DNA from: Leptodontidium sp. MPI-SDFR-AT-0119
Lineage: Eukaryota > Ascomycota > Leotiomycetes > Helotiales > Leptodontidiaceae
DNA length: 64,000 nt
Assembly (NCBI GenBank): GCA_020726505.1
Contig: JAHLEZ010000032.1
Location: 186,001 to 250,000 of the forward strand
Reading direction: 5' to 3'
Below the pieces are notes generated by a model. It had not been told where the DNA came from. It saw only the letters and a program-made list of their open reading frames with translations, and searched no databases. Positions 23,901 to 33,858 of the stretch are shown here, piece by piece; position 1 is the first letter of the stretch; each line of letters starts with the position of its first letter. Both the position numbers and the translations under genes were made by a program.

Positions 23901-24452
23901 ATGTGTAAATGGTCGGCCACCAACCTCAGTGCCTCGGAGTGCACGCTGTGGAGCACGACCGGCGTGCCACACGAATACCAGAACCGCACAGTCCGGCTAT
24001 GCAAGTACGCCAGGCAGGTATCGTCGTCGCCGGAGCAATGGGTATGTGATGGTGACGGGTACGAGGGGGAGGATGGGATGTTAGAGCCGGATCAGGGCTC
24101 GACGAGGAATGCTGCTTGCCGCGTGTGCGTGGCGCTCGAGGAGGCGAGAGTCAGGTTTGAAGAGGCAGTCAGGATGGCGGAGGAGGAGAAGGCAACGATG
24201 GAGAATGAGGCGTATCTGAGTGTGAAATATGTGAGTGTGGTTTAGCGGCTTCGGGAGTCTGAAGAGTGGAGATGTGCTGACGGGTTTAGAAACATCGAAA
24301 TCAGGGGTCGCGGGCTGGGGGAAGGTCGGGATGAAAACGATATGGAAGAGTGGAAGAACGGAACGATGTATGACAATTGGATTGGAGCGGCAAACTGTAT
24401 CAGGACTCGTGGAGTGTTTTTGGTGATTGCAATGTTGCGGAGCAGGACTTGA
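23901..24452 (+). pseudogene. Hypothetical gene interrupted by one in-frame TAG
   Basis: From the ATG at 23901 a frame runs 114 codons to TAG at 24243-24245. The same frame then stays open for another 68 codons to TGA at 24450-24452, with coherent, acidic and Trp-rich protein-like sequence (RLRESEEWRCADGF, then NDMEEWKNGTMYDNWIG). The first part contains CRVCVALEEA and an Ala/Glu-rich helix. The interval around the TAG (GTGAGTGTGGTTTAG) looks like donor and acceptor sites but would be a 15-nt intron, too short to splice. I therefore favour a nonsense mutation, readthrough, or an altered splice site. The family is unknown to me. Confidence 0.45.
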
Positions 24453-24691
24453 TGGAACAGAGGTGGGAAGTGTACCAAGCTATCAGCAGGAGCAGAAGAC
24501 GTGCAGGATGTCGCATAACGAAGAATTGCTAAAATCAATGGTTTCTTTTCTTGCCCTAACTCTCCTGCCACCAGTAGCCTGACCTTTCGGGAACATTTCC
24601 AGCACATGTTTTCATCTGCAAAGTAAAGCAAGCACACAAGACCAGCGCCAAAGCAATGTAATCGGTCATTGCAAAAGCATGCAATAGGTAG

Positions 24692-25565
24692 TCAGGAGCT
24701 TTCCGTTGTGAAACTAGTCTCCTGAATATCCTCAATTTTGGTAGAAATATCAGACACTTGGACGTAATGGCTCCTCCAGCACTTCTCCACGATGTCTCTG
24801 ATCGCGGGACATCTCAGCTCTTCAAGAGGAAAGACCCCATTTCGAAACTTCTTGAGCACAGTGGCGTTTGTTTCGGTAGAGTATGGGGCTATCGAAGTAT
24901 AGATCTCGAATATGGCCGATCCCTAGTTGTGTGATAAGTATGGAAGCAGTCTCAAGCTCTTTTATGCTTACAAGAGCGAAGATCTCTGTCTTCGGCGTGG
25001 CTTCTCCATTGCGATAGTCTGGATGGCGGCCTCGAATCTCGTAGCAGATACGGGCTGTCTCGCCTTTCCTCATCGAGCCCGCAAAGTCGCAGAGTTTGAT
25101 GTGACTGTTTCTGTCCACCAAGTAGTTGTGACACCCGACATCGCCATGCATAATGTCTTTCTCGTGTAGGAACTTCAATCCTCGGAAGGCTTCCACGATC
25201 CACCTTCTGCGAGCCTCCATCTTTACGTGCTGGCTCTTGTCTCGAAGGCAAGATCGGATGGTACCGCTAAGTCGCTCAAGTACCAGTCCATTGTCCCAGG
25301 TCTCAACGAAGTTGATGACGTATTCCGAAGGACCTTGACTTTGCAATTCCGCGAAGATCGATCGCTCACGGTCAAAATCTTCCTGGCCGTCCTGGTCCTC
25401 GGAGAAGATCTTGATTACCAGGTCTTGGTTGATTTCGAAGACACTTCCAGAAGACCCTTTCCCCAAGCAACGAGCATCGTAGCTATCAAAGGAGTCTTTA
25501 TCAAACGAGGGTTTCCAATGATACTTCGTAACGACCTGCGTGACGCCCATTGATTCGATTTGCAT
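24692..25565 (-). CDS. Small protein kinase with HGD and DFA motifs, two exons
   Basis: A 274-residue kinase-fold protein. Exon 1 is 25565-24972 and exon 2 is 24922-24692; the 49-nt intron is GTAAGC...ACTAG and keeps phase 0. Visible motifs are the glycine loop LGKGSSGSVF (34-43), the ATP-binding Lys52 in VIKIF, the helix-C Glu in DRERS (about 67), the catalytic loop HGDVGCHNYLV (140-150; Asp142 and Asn147 kept, HRD Arg replaced by Gly) and DFA instead of DFG (160-162). The activation segment ends RHPDYR, and the intron falls directly before GSAIFEIYT. HGD/DFA variants are common in a fungal group of short cytoplasmic kinases, so catalysis is plausible but unproven. Without the intron the reading would end wrongly after IFALVSIKELE. 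Substrate unknown. Confidence 0.8.
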
Positions 25566-27458
25566 CCACAGTTTGACATCAATGTGATCTAGAGTCTTTG
25601 GCTCTCTTGCCTTCGGGGCATCAGGTCTGTCGATAAGGACGAGGCTGGGAATTCATCAACCCATGTATTTACAAGACGTAATCGAAAGTTGAAGTGAGAG
25701 GCTGAGATAAGGAGCAAGGAGCTGTTGATGCCCAACGTGCAAAGTGTGGGAGTATGCCCCTTATGATGATTGGGATGCATGCGCATGGGCGAGAGCTGAT
25801 GTCGGTGTGAAGGAGGTGGGGTATCAGTGGATCGCTTGATCCAGCTTCGGGATCAAAGATGGCCTCGTGGTCAATCCAGGAGAAGGCTTAAAGTGACGAG
25901 ACATGTACCATGCACATGCAGACCTGCATGGACACAGCGATCGTGGACCTCCAGTTGGGCACGTCCGCAATCATGAGACATCATAAGATAAGCACCCAGC
26001 CGATGCATCAGAGCCTCAGCAGTCGGGCGAGGCTAGATGTATGGGGGCATGTCGCTTATTTTGTGTTGGGTGGCCGGAGTAATTATGATAGGTATATGAG
26101 TCTGTACCCGATCCGGATGAAGATGCCTCTATTCGGAGAAAGATGAGGAAGGGTTTTAAAAGAGAACCAGAAGAGCAGGAAGAGGTGAATATCGCAGCCG
26201 AAGTCTCATTGGCTGGTCAGCTAGCGTGAGGCTAAGCCTTATCGAGATAAGCGCTCCCTTATCTCGCTTAGCTGACAAGGTAAGGCTACCAACAGCTCCA
26301 AGAGCTGCTTCTGCCTCCTCGATCCTTCAACCTCTTCCCGTCCCTGTTTCTTCAATAAAAACAACACCCCCTTTCTTCTTTTCCCTTCCAACACGAGCTA
26401 CTGGGATTTGGCACGCCTTCTTGCCATCAAGGCTTCGGTAACGAGCTTGCCTTCATTATTTTGCTTTCTAGCCGCGCGCGAATTCTTCAAATAACCTCAT
26501 CTTTCTCCCTAATCTTGCTACAGCCTCGTGGCTCATTGGTTAATATCCCTTGTAAAGTGGAATCTTCTAGCACTACGCATAGATGCCAAGTCTTGGATCT
26601 TTCCATCTTGTACGAAGTACGAAGTGAGATCGCATACAAGCAAAACCACGAGCGGGCAAGGTTGGCATTCCTATCATGGTTTCATCTGTCTCGGATCGCC
26701 TCGTCCAAACTCTATTTTGACATCTTTTTTCCTGCAACACTCCCTGTATCTCTATAAAAAGCTGCAGCCGCAAAGTTAAAGTAATTATCAACATGTCAAG
26801 CTCAGCACTGCCTTCTGTTAGACTTGGCGTCCTTATTCTTCAAACAACCGCATACCAGTTCGTCCGACTTCCGCCTAGCATTGGTAATGAATCACACCTC
26901 CCGCTGGGATAATGATGTCGGGTTGCTCTCTTACTGATTCCACGGGCCTAGTGGAAGTACTCTTCGTCCACGATTTTCAATGTTTATTGAATATAACAAG
27001 AATAGAGAAAAAGAGAAGTACATCAAAGTGATCAACAATTTTTTTGGTTTCCCATGAAATCTCGAAATGTATCGTCAAATAATCGCCAAGGTATTTCTCG
27101 CTTTCGTTTAGATCTCTCGGAATTGCAACCATCTCCATTTTCCCGCCCCGCTCACACCTCCTTGCCAAGTTTATTTACATCTCATCTTTGTCAAACTACT
27201 ATGAATAGAAACATATTTTCATGCTCTAACAGAGATGGAAAAAGAGTTGACTAGGTATCGATAATCAATTGAGATAGAAAAGACCTTCTCACCCCTCAAT
27301 TGTCTTCTTTCCTCACCAGCCTCGCAAGCATTACATTCATTCAGTCTCTCTTTTACTTTTCATTCCTCTTACTTTACATACCACATTGATCGACTCAAGA
27401 ATTTGCCTCTTGCTTCTTCCACACTCACTACCAACGGAATCCAACCGAAACCGCGACC
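25566..27458. other. Intergenic region, divergent promoters
   Basis: Lies between the kinase (minus) and the secreted-protein gene (plus), so it should hold both promoters. A pyrimidine-rich tract at about 27,290-27,430 directly precedes the ATG at 27459, as is usual for expressed fungal genes. A small palindrome (GCTTATCTCG-type arms) lies at 26,232-26,273. The short ORFs here show no family signature. Confidence 0.45.
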
Positions 27459-28708
27459 ATGCATTTCAAAGCAAACCTCCTCCTCGCTACGCTCCAATTG
27501 GCTGCGGCAACTCCAATTGCCATGCCTCAAGGCACTGGCTCTGGTGCTGATTCTTGTCCATCTGAGGACTTGATCGCTGCAACATGGACGAAGAACAAAG
27601 TCGATGATGTTCTCACGAATGCTGCAAAGAATCTCACCACCAACAATGTCCAGGGCCTCGCTGCTTCACTTGGGGCACCCAACTTTTTCTGGTAACTACC
27701 CGATAAAATAAACATAGCAAGCAAAAAAGTTAATAAAACTAGTGGGCTTGATAACTTTTGTAACGCCGGCCAACCATGTCTCCCAGTAACCCTTCCTGCA
27801 TGGTAAATATATCCCTCAACGTCTATCACAGGTGATATCAAACTAACCAATTCTATTCTAGGTATGGACTTGTTGCGATTCAAAATTATAACTCTTACAT
27901 GAACTCCCTCAGTACCGCCGTCGCGTTCGCAACTAGCATCATGGCTTTAGAGATACCACAGGTGATCACGGACTTTTATCCAAAACCTCAAGACAATGTT
28001 ACGCCCATCAAGGACCTCAACGCAATTATAACCTTTGGTCTTAGCGTTGTTCCATTTACCGGGGCCTTGGGCAAAGTGAGCACCATTGCCACTGGAGTTA
28101 GCGGTCTCCTCACCGGCCGACTGAAAGCCCCGGAAGCACCAGATCTTTTCGTCAAATGGAGTGAACTTGGCGTGAGTCTTGCCGCTGCTGCTAAAGCCTA
28201 TCAATCTACTATCTCGACCTCTCTGCAAAATACCCTCGACGCCAAAATTGACGACAAGGACAACGGAATCAACGCTCTTTTGACCGGAGGACAATTCTTG
28301 GGTGTCTCCCAAAATTTCACCCAAGCAGACATGCAGGCGAAGATGTCAACCAATATGAAGCTACGAGCCATTGCTCTTGCACTCCAAGCGCAAAAGGCCT
28401 TCATTTACAGAAACAAAGTTGGCGGTACTTACGACGGCAACTGTCGTTTGAGAATTGGCGAGGAGGAACGACCTGATATCCTCACCCTGATCGGAAAAAA
28501 ATATGGGATTTCTGGGAAGATCATCCAGGAAGGTCCATCCAACTGTTTCGATAAGCATGGTGTACAACTTTACACTCCGGACATTCTTCCTCTTGATGCC
28601 AAAGATGATAGTTGTATCTTCAACTTGAATGTTTGCACTTTCAATCCGGATACCTTTCCTGGCAAAACCATCCAGGAGAACTGCAACTTGCAGGGTATCT
28701 CCACATAA
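27459..28708 (+). CDS. Secreted cysteine-containing protein, DUF7872-like, three exons
   Basis: A 379-residue protein from exons 27459-27691, 27743-27802 and 27862-28708. Introns of 51 and 59 nt use GTAACT and GTAAAT donors, and both split codons correctly (Cys and Trp restored). The N-terminus is a signal peptide (basic start, LLLATLQLAAA core, likely cleavage about residue 18-22). The mature start has CPSEDLIAATW, then GAPNFF, Cys, NFCNAGQPCLP and PAWYGLVAIQNYN. I recall this order from fungal secreted DUF7872 proteins. A long mid-part is predicted helical and Ala-rich. The C-terminus has four further Cys. No catalytic motif is seen; secretion to the wall or medium is inferred. The gene is intact and sits in ordinary GC sequence beside a pyrimidine-rich promoter. 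Confidence 0.75.
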
Positions 28709-28737
28709 AGTGAACCATTTAGTTAGCTAGCGATATG

Positions 28738-28825
28738 TTGAGATGACAGGCCCTTGGCGGATAGATGACAAGTTCATGAATGATAGATTGCAGGTTCATA
28801 GATAGATGACAGGTTCACAGATGAG
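28738..28825. repeat. Short degenerate tandem repeat
   Basis: Four to five imperfect units of about 20 bp built on GATAGATGACAGGTTCA follow the stop codon of the secreted-protein gene and end at the edge of an older hAT element. Confidence 0.5.
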
Positions 28826-28967
28826 CAGTGTGGGGGACAATATGAACCAATATATACTGGCCCAATATGAGGCTCTCCATATCGTATTGTTGACCTAATA
28901 TATCGCGATATATACAATATAGCCTCAAATTGTAGCCTCTACGTCGCTAGAATCGTCTCCTTCGCCT
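28826..28967 (-). mobile_element. Terminus of an older hAT element
   Basis: Starts CAGTGTGGGGGACAATA, a typical hAT end, and carries TATATCGCGATATATA-type palindromes. It also holds the last codons of an older transposase tail (acidic, read on the minus strand into ...SSDVEAT). A younger hAT is inserted at CTTCGCCT (28960-28967), after which the older element resumes at 31969. Confidence 0.55.
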
Positions 28968-31900
28968 CAGGCTGGCCAATAAGTCAGTAAGTCAGTTATC
29001 AGTTGAAGATATATTCTCAACTGACTGACTGACACAAAAATCGACTCAACTTATAACTGACTAATAGAGAATTCGGGGACTGATAAGTTGGTGCTAAAAA
29101 TAGAATATATTAGACATCAAGCAAGACTGCTTTGTAGGCTCCTGGGAAGTTAATTGCTCTCCTATTTACCCAATTTTTCAAGTATTCTTGGTGCCATAGA
29201 GTCTTGCCAGATAACTGAGAGCTCTCTACAGTTGTTTGCTTTGCGTAGGAAGAGAATATTCGCTCGTACTTAGAGCTCATAGCTGGAATAGCTAGAAAAT
29301 CAAAGGCTATTACAGCTAACTCAGGCCATTCCTTCTCTTTCTCTTTCTAGTACTGTAAAGCACTGATTCCGTCAACTGGCCCCTCTTGTAAGTACTAGTA
29401 GTACTGATCTCTGTGACTTGATATCGTCGGCGTAACTCGTTTTGGTGTGGGCCGAGTATTTATTACAATATCTCTTAATAAAGACCGTGGCGCAGGAGCT
29501 TTTGCTGGCTCGGGGGAAAGAGAGGCTCGTATAGCACCTGGCGATTTGTACTCGTCCTCCTATAATCTCTTAAAGTTAGCCTTTCTAGTTGTCACAAAAC
29601 TGGCTATGTTACTAGTCTAGTTCTTTTCAAAGAACGACTATTTAAAGCCGGGGTGGAGCACTATAGAGGCTTACTAAGTAACGGAATCGTCGGTCTTTTT
29701 GTACCATTTAAGTGTTACCTCCCAGGCTAGCGTAATAGATTACTGTATGCCTTTATGCTCGTTGAATTCGCCGTGTTTGGCACGGATTTCCAGCGTCTCA
29801 AAGTGACTTAGTATATACTCTAAATAAAGTAAGGTTTCCTAGAGAGCTTCATGTGATGGTGATTCCGAATCTTCTTGTAAATCGGCGTTGCCTTTAAGGT
29901 CTTTAGTCAATTAGAAAAGAGGCTCTAATTGTGTTATAATAATGTCTAAACTTTCTTACTCTATAGGAGAGAGGTAATCGTTATTGAAGATCTCTTGGTC
30001 TAAAGGCTCACTAGAAACGCGTAATTCAAAGGCGTACTTATTAAGAGCTTCGCGTAACTCAAGGCCACGGCGAATCATGGAGTATGTGGTGTTCTAGCGC
30101 ACTCCTCTATCGACAACCAATTTCCATTCCTTCCCTTCTACTACGCTAGTATTAAGGGTTTTCTACAGATCTATAAACAGTTCTGTCCTCTTCCCAGAGG
30201 CTAAAACATGCTGAACCAAGTTGTGTAACTTTCTAACCTCTTTCTGACGCCTCTAAAGCTTACGCCGATCTTCTAGACCAGCCTCTTTATATTCCGTGTC
30301 GAATGAAGCCTCATCTTGGCCAAATAAGTAGGCGCCGGCGATTAAATTGAACACATGTCCCATACAGCGTAATCTCTTATGTATAGGGTCAAAACCCTAT
30401 TGTCGACCAAGCTCTTGAAGTGTGGTATTATTGTTTGTTACATTATCAAGGACAAAGTAACCAAGGTTGTGTTTATTGATTCCGAAATGTTCGAGAAGAG
30501 GTAGGAGGATAGAGCACTGCTCTGTAAAAGTTAGTAAAAGCAGGGAAATTCAGGGGATCGGATGCATACCAACACCAGTCTTTCCATGACCAGGAAGCTC
30601 AGGTAGGCTAATTAGACGTGTAATACCTTCATACTTGCTATTAATAAAATGCATAACGACACCAAGTAGACTAATCTTCTTCTTCTTTGAACTCCAGCCG
30701 TCAAAAGTGATGGAGATCTTTGATTTGGCGTTGCGAATCTCCTTAATAATCTCTGGTTCAAAATGCTTAAAATACTTGTGGAGCCAATTCTCAACTGTCA
30801 AATGTGACGAAGGGACAGCTTTGGCAGTATCTATATTAGCAATTTTGAAGCATCGGATCAGTCGTTTTGACGTAGCTTTGCGGTGTTTTACGCCATCGCA
30901 GATGATCCATTCCATGAAGGCATTGACAAACTCTTACTGTCGAAAAGGGATGATCTAATCGTAGGCGCCATCGATAGTTCTAGAAGCTTATGCACACTTA
31001 AGAGCGCTCTTTTGTCTCCATATATCTCCTCCGTCGTCCAATAAGTGTTTCTCGTAAAGGTGCCACTTCGTATTATCAAGAGTATTTGCGTTGAAGTGGA
31101 AATCGAGATTCTAACTAAAAGCCTTATCGTGATGGCCTAACAAGTTAGCTCTCTTTTCTGCAGAATTAGGAGGAGATTACATACAAAGCTTGTAGCACTA
31201 ATACGTCGGGTTACCAGCCTTTTTGGTGTTTGAGAGCACATAACCCAGTTTCTAAACCTATAGAGTTCTAGCTTTTTTCGACGCTCCTGCTAGTACCATT
31301 CCCCTTGGAAACCTATGGGGAAATGGCTTCCGATCATCAAAAAGAGGCTCATTAAAGTCGTAGGGAGAGTAGTCTAAATTCCTCTTCTCGTTGTGAAGTT
31401 TAAAAGGGTCGTAGAACTCGTTATATTAAGGTTCTAATCGTTTGCACCAGTCCCGTATTATCTTTGGCTCTGTAGACTCTTTTGTTGTCGGTTTGGCTAT
31501 TATCGCCGCTAATACGTTCGGGATAACTTGTATAAGCGCATTAGGTGCTCTTCTATCGTCGTCGTCGCTCAAGTCGATAGGGGATGTGTGGGAAGAGGCC
31601 ATTTTGATGAAGTTATCGTGATTATTCCGACAGATATAGAGTTTTGGATGCGATCCGGGGATTCTGGGGTTCTTCAGAGCTCGGCTAAGTCACGATTCTA
31701 GCCAATTAGAAGCTCCCATTTCAGCTAAGCGAGGCGGCCGCCCCTATCAAAATGTATCTACGGTATCCATGGGCTTCAAAATCAGGGCATCTATATTACT
31801 AAAACTCACCCTATATTCGGGAATTTTTAATATTTGAATTTATAAGCAACTGATCAACCTATTACCAACTGACTGACTTATCTAATAATATATCTCAACT

Positions 31901-31968
31901 GACTGACTGACGTTGAAGAGCGTGGCTTATTTAGTTGGCTTAACTCAACTGACTTGTTGGCCACCCTG
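28968..31968 (-). mobile_element. hAT transposon, 3.0 kb, 8-bp target duplication CTTCGCCT
   Basis: The left end CAGGCTGGCCAATAAGTCAG pairs with the inverted right end CAGGGTGGCCAACAAGTCAG. CTTCGCCT is present directly outside both ends (28960-28967 and 31969-31976), the 8-bp duplication that defines hAT insertions. Subterminal GACTGACTGAC-type motifs occur inside both ends. Length is 3,001 bp. It is nested in an older hAT tail; a fragment of the same family is at 6505-6831 and a related element at 33859-36867. Confidence 0.9.
29110..31602 (-). pseudogene. hAT transposase, multiply broken
   Basis: A minus-strand transposase from an ATG at 31602 (acidic start, then a proline-rich N-terminus) to a stop near 29110. 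The clearest part is 30550-30915: VKHRKATSKRLIRCFKIAN, then ISITFDGWSSKKKKISLLGV and LPELPGHGKTGVG. This is the conserved DGW region of fungal hAT transposases. Many TAG/TAA, typically where Trp or Gln is expected, interrupt the rest, so no active enzyme can be made. Order and spacing agree with the second element at 33859-36867. Confidence 0.8.
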
Positions 31969-31976
31969 CTTCGCCT

Positions 31977-32225
31977 GCTACCTCATCTTCGTCTTCGACG
32001 TCGTCCTCCAGCGATTTCCACACGTAACCACGACTTCAAACACTCAATTGCTTGTAGAGTTTTCACCGTAATACGTCCATGTCGATCATGAACCGTCAGT
32101 TTAGCCCCAGACCAGAGGCGTTCGGGATCTGCAGACATCGCGGGAACCGACAGCAAATCTACAGCCATTCTAGAGAGATTAGGGAAGCGTTTTTGCTGCC
32201 TCAATGGTCCATAGTCTGGATAGAC
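31977..32225 (-). pseudogene. Older hAT transposase C-terminal dimerisation fragment
   Basis: The minus strand reads RFPNLSRMAVDLLSVPAMSA, then PERLWSGAK and AIECLKSWLR, the classic hAT dimerisation domain. An Asp/Glu-rich tail follows in a shifted frame and continues across the younger hAT insertion into 28,940-28,960. Similarity stops near 32,225, so the rest of this transposase is deleted. It belongs to another lineage than the two larger hAT elements. Confidence 0.7.
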
Positions 32226-32272
32226 ACCTGTCTACGACCAAGACGCAACGGAGAACCCCAAAACGCTAGATA

Positions 32273-32890
32273 ATGAGCGCTAAAAAGCGAATTGATTCAT
32301 GGGAGACAGGGGATGATATTGGTAATATCGTCCGTGGGGAAGGCTTCATTAGGGTTGCTGGCAAATCCACTGACGAGAGTCAACAAGAGAGAAATCCATC
32401 AGATCCGGAGTCAAGCTCTGCTACACCTGAAGATAGCATTAAGTTATCTACACCTCTTTCGGGGATAAATAGATGGAAAAGGCAACCCCATCCACCTGCA
32501 ACGAAAGTAAAAGATACTGCCCAAGCAACCAGGGCCGAAGAATCAATTCCTAGGAAGTTTGAAATGATTGAACCGCGGTCAGAGAAGCTCGATGGGACCG
32601 CAAAGGTGGTGTCTTTTGCTCTGGAGAAACCTCTGTGGCCTGCTGATGTCTCATCTCGACACCACTCACCCGAGGTTATTCGGCCTGGTCCTTCGACCAA
32701 CCTTTTTGTCCTAAGGGCGGGGGGTCAAAATGGAACTAGGAAGAAGGAAGAGGAAGAAGAAGGGACGTTTACAGTATCTTGCGCTATTCTAGCAATGAGA
32801 ACCAAGCATTCTTCCCTCAACCATGGTGCTCAAAGGACTCTCGACCTTTCCGAAAAGATGTTCGTTGCTTTGGCGAGGACCATTTCTTGA
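32273..32890 (+). CDS. Orphan 205-codon ORF, hypothetical
   Basis: An uninterrupted ATG-to-stop frame of 205 codons in moderate-GC DNA. The product is hydrophilic, Ser/Glu/Lys-rich and low in hydrophobic core, with a poly-Glu run near residue 160. No domain, signal peptide or membrane segment is visible, and no intron is needed. It lies between a hAT tail and the broken CorA-like gene. An opposing ORF at 32817-33128 (with CDCPFCKL) overlaps its end, so the coding strand is uncertain. It may be a chance ORF. Confidence 0.25.
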   Translation: MSAKKRIDSWETGDDIGNIVRGEGFIRVAGKSTDESQQERNPSDPESSSATPEDSIKLSTPLSGINRWKRQPHPPATKVKDTAQATRAEESIPRKFEMIEPRSEKLDGTAKVVSFALEKPLWPADVSSRHHSPEVIRPGPSTNLFVLRAGGQNGTRKKEEEEEGTFTVSCAILAMRTKHSSLNHGAQRTLDLSEKMFVALARTIS

Positions 32891-33458
32891 CTTGGTTTCG
32901 AGAGGAGATTTCCACCTCTGCCGGACTTGTGTTGCTGTAATAGACTTTCCTCTCGAATTTTGAGCCGCTGATTTGTATTGTAGTGTCATAAGTGGTTGGA
33001 AGGGATGGTTTCTCAACACTTTGGAGGAGGCAATTCCACAGTTCAGCTCTCGGGCTGTCCTTCAGCTTACAGAAGGGGCAGTCACAACTATGCTTCCGTC
33101 CGTTGATCGAGATCTTCGTGGTGAGCAAGCAACACGAGTTGAAGGAAGATCGCAGCTGATAGTGTTCAAGGGATGATCTTCATTATGGAGCATATTAATG
33201 TGCAACTTCAGCATACGGAAGGATAAGAGAAAGTGCGAGCGTAGGCTCCGTGCCTGTCGAGAGTCTTCAACAGGGTATGAAGACCAATCATCCTCTGTTT
33301 TGCGCTCTAACTGAAAAGCCAGTCGTTTAGAGCTTGAAGGAAGGTAGCCTTAGTACTTCTAGCGACTCTAGTCGTCCCATTGTCGTAGTCATCTCAGATT
33401 CTACTCAGCAGATAGAGCGAGACATTAAGAATCATGACTCTGATCAAGATTACAGTCG
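32891..33458. other. Unassigned region with opposing short ORFs
   Basis: The minus strand holds a 103-codon ORF (32817-33128) with a CxCxxC group. The plus strand holds 32973-33176 and 33334-33531. None is convincing alone. The last may be upstream sequence of the CorA-like gene (acidic, SRPIVVVISDSTQQ). Confidence 0.3.
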
Positions 33459-33858
33459 ATGGGACAGATTGGAACAGAACCAAACAGTAAAGTCCCCACA
33501 CTCCTCAAATATTCTGGGTGTGATATGCTGACTGTCATGGAAACTAGTGGGTCTATTTGGACCTTTACGTTCTGTTCACAAAGTGCGATCTTGTCTGGAG
33601 TGAAGCCAAGTCGAAGTTGGACCGCAGGACAGCAGTGGGTTGCCGCAACCCTGGAAAAGGAAACACGTAGACAGACTAAACTCGAATGACAGGAGGTCTA
33701 CAGCCGAAAGGCTTCGGTATCAATAATACAGCACACTCGCCAGCTTCATGCTGAAAACAATGTGCTGATAACCTTGCGAGAGCACCTGCGGATTCGCATA
33801 GCGTCAATGAACGTTGTACGGCACAGATTTACCAATCAGAACGCGGTAGAATCCTCGG
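33459..33858 (+). pseudogene. 5' remnant of a CorA-like gene cut by hAT insertion
   Basis: The frame from 33459 reads WTAGQQWVAATLEKETRRQ, one TGA (33687-33689), then RKASVSIIQHTRQLHAENN and LREHLRIRIASMNVVRHRF up to the hAT target site ATCCTCGG. The helical, charged sequence is what precedes the membrane end of CorA-like proteins. Removing the hAT and one target copy places it directly before 36876-37740, one frame apart at ...TFTGA-type sequence near 36,888. Identity of the ancestor is inferred from the 3' part. Confidence 0.45.
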
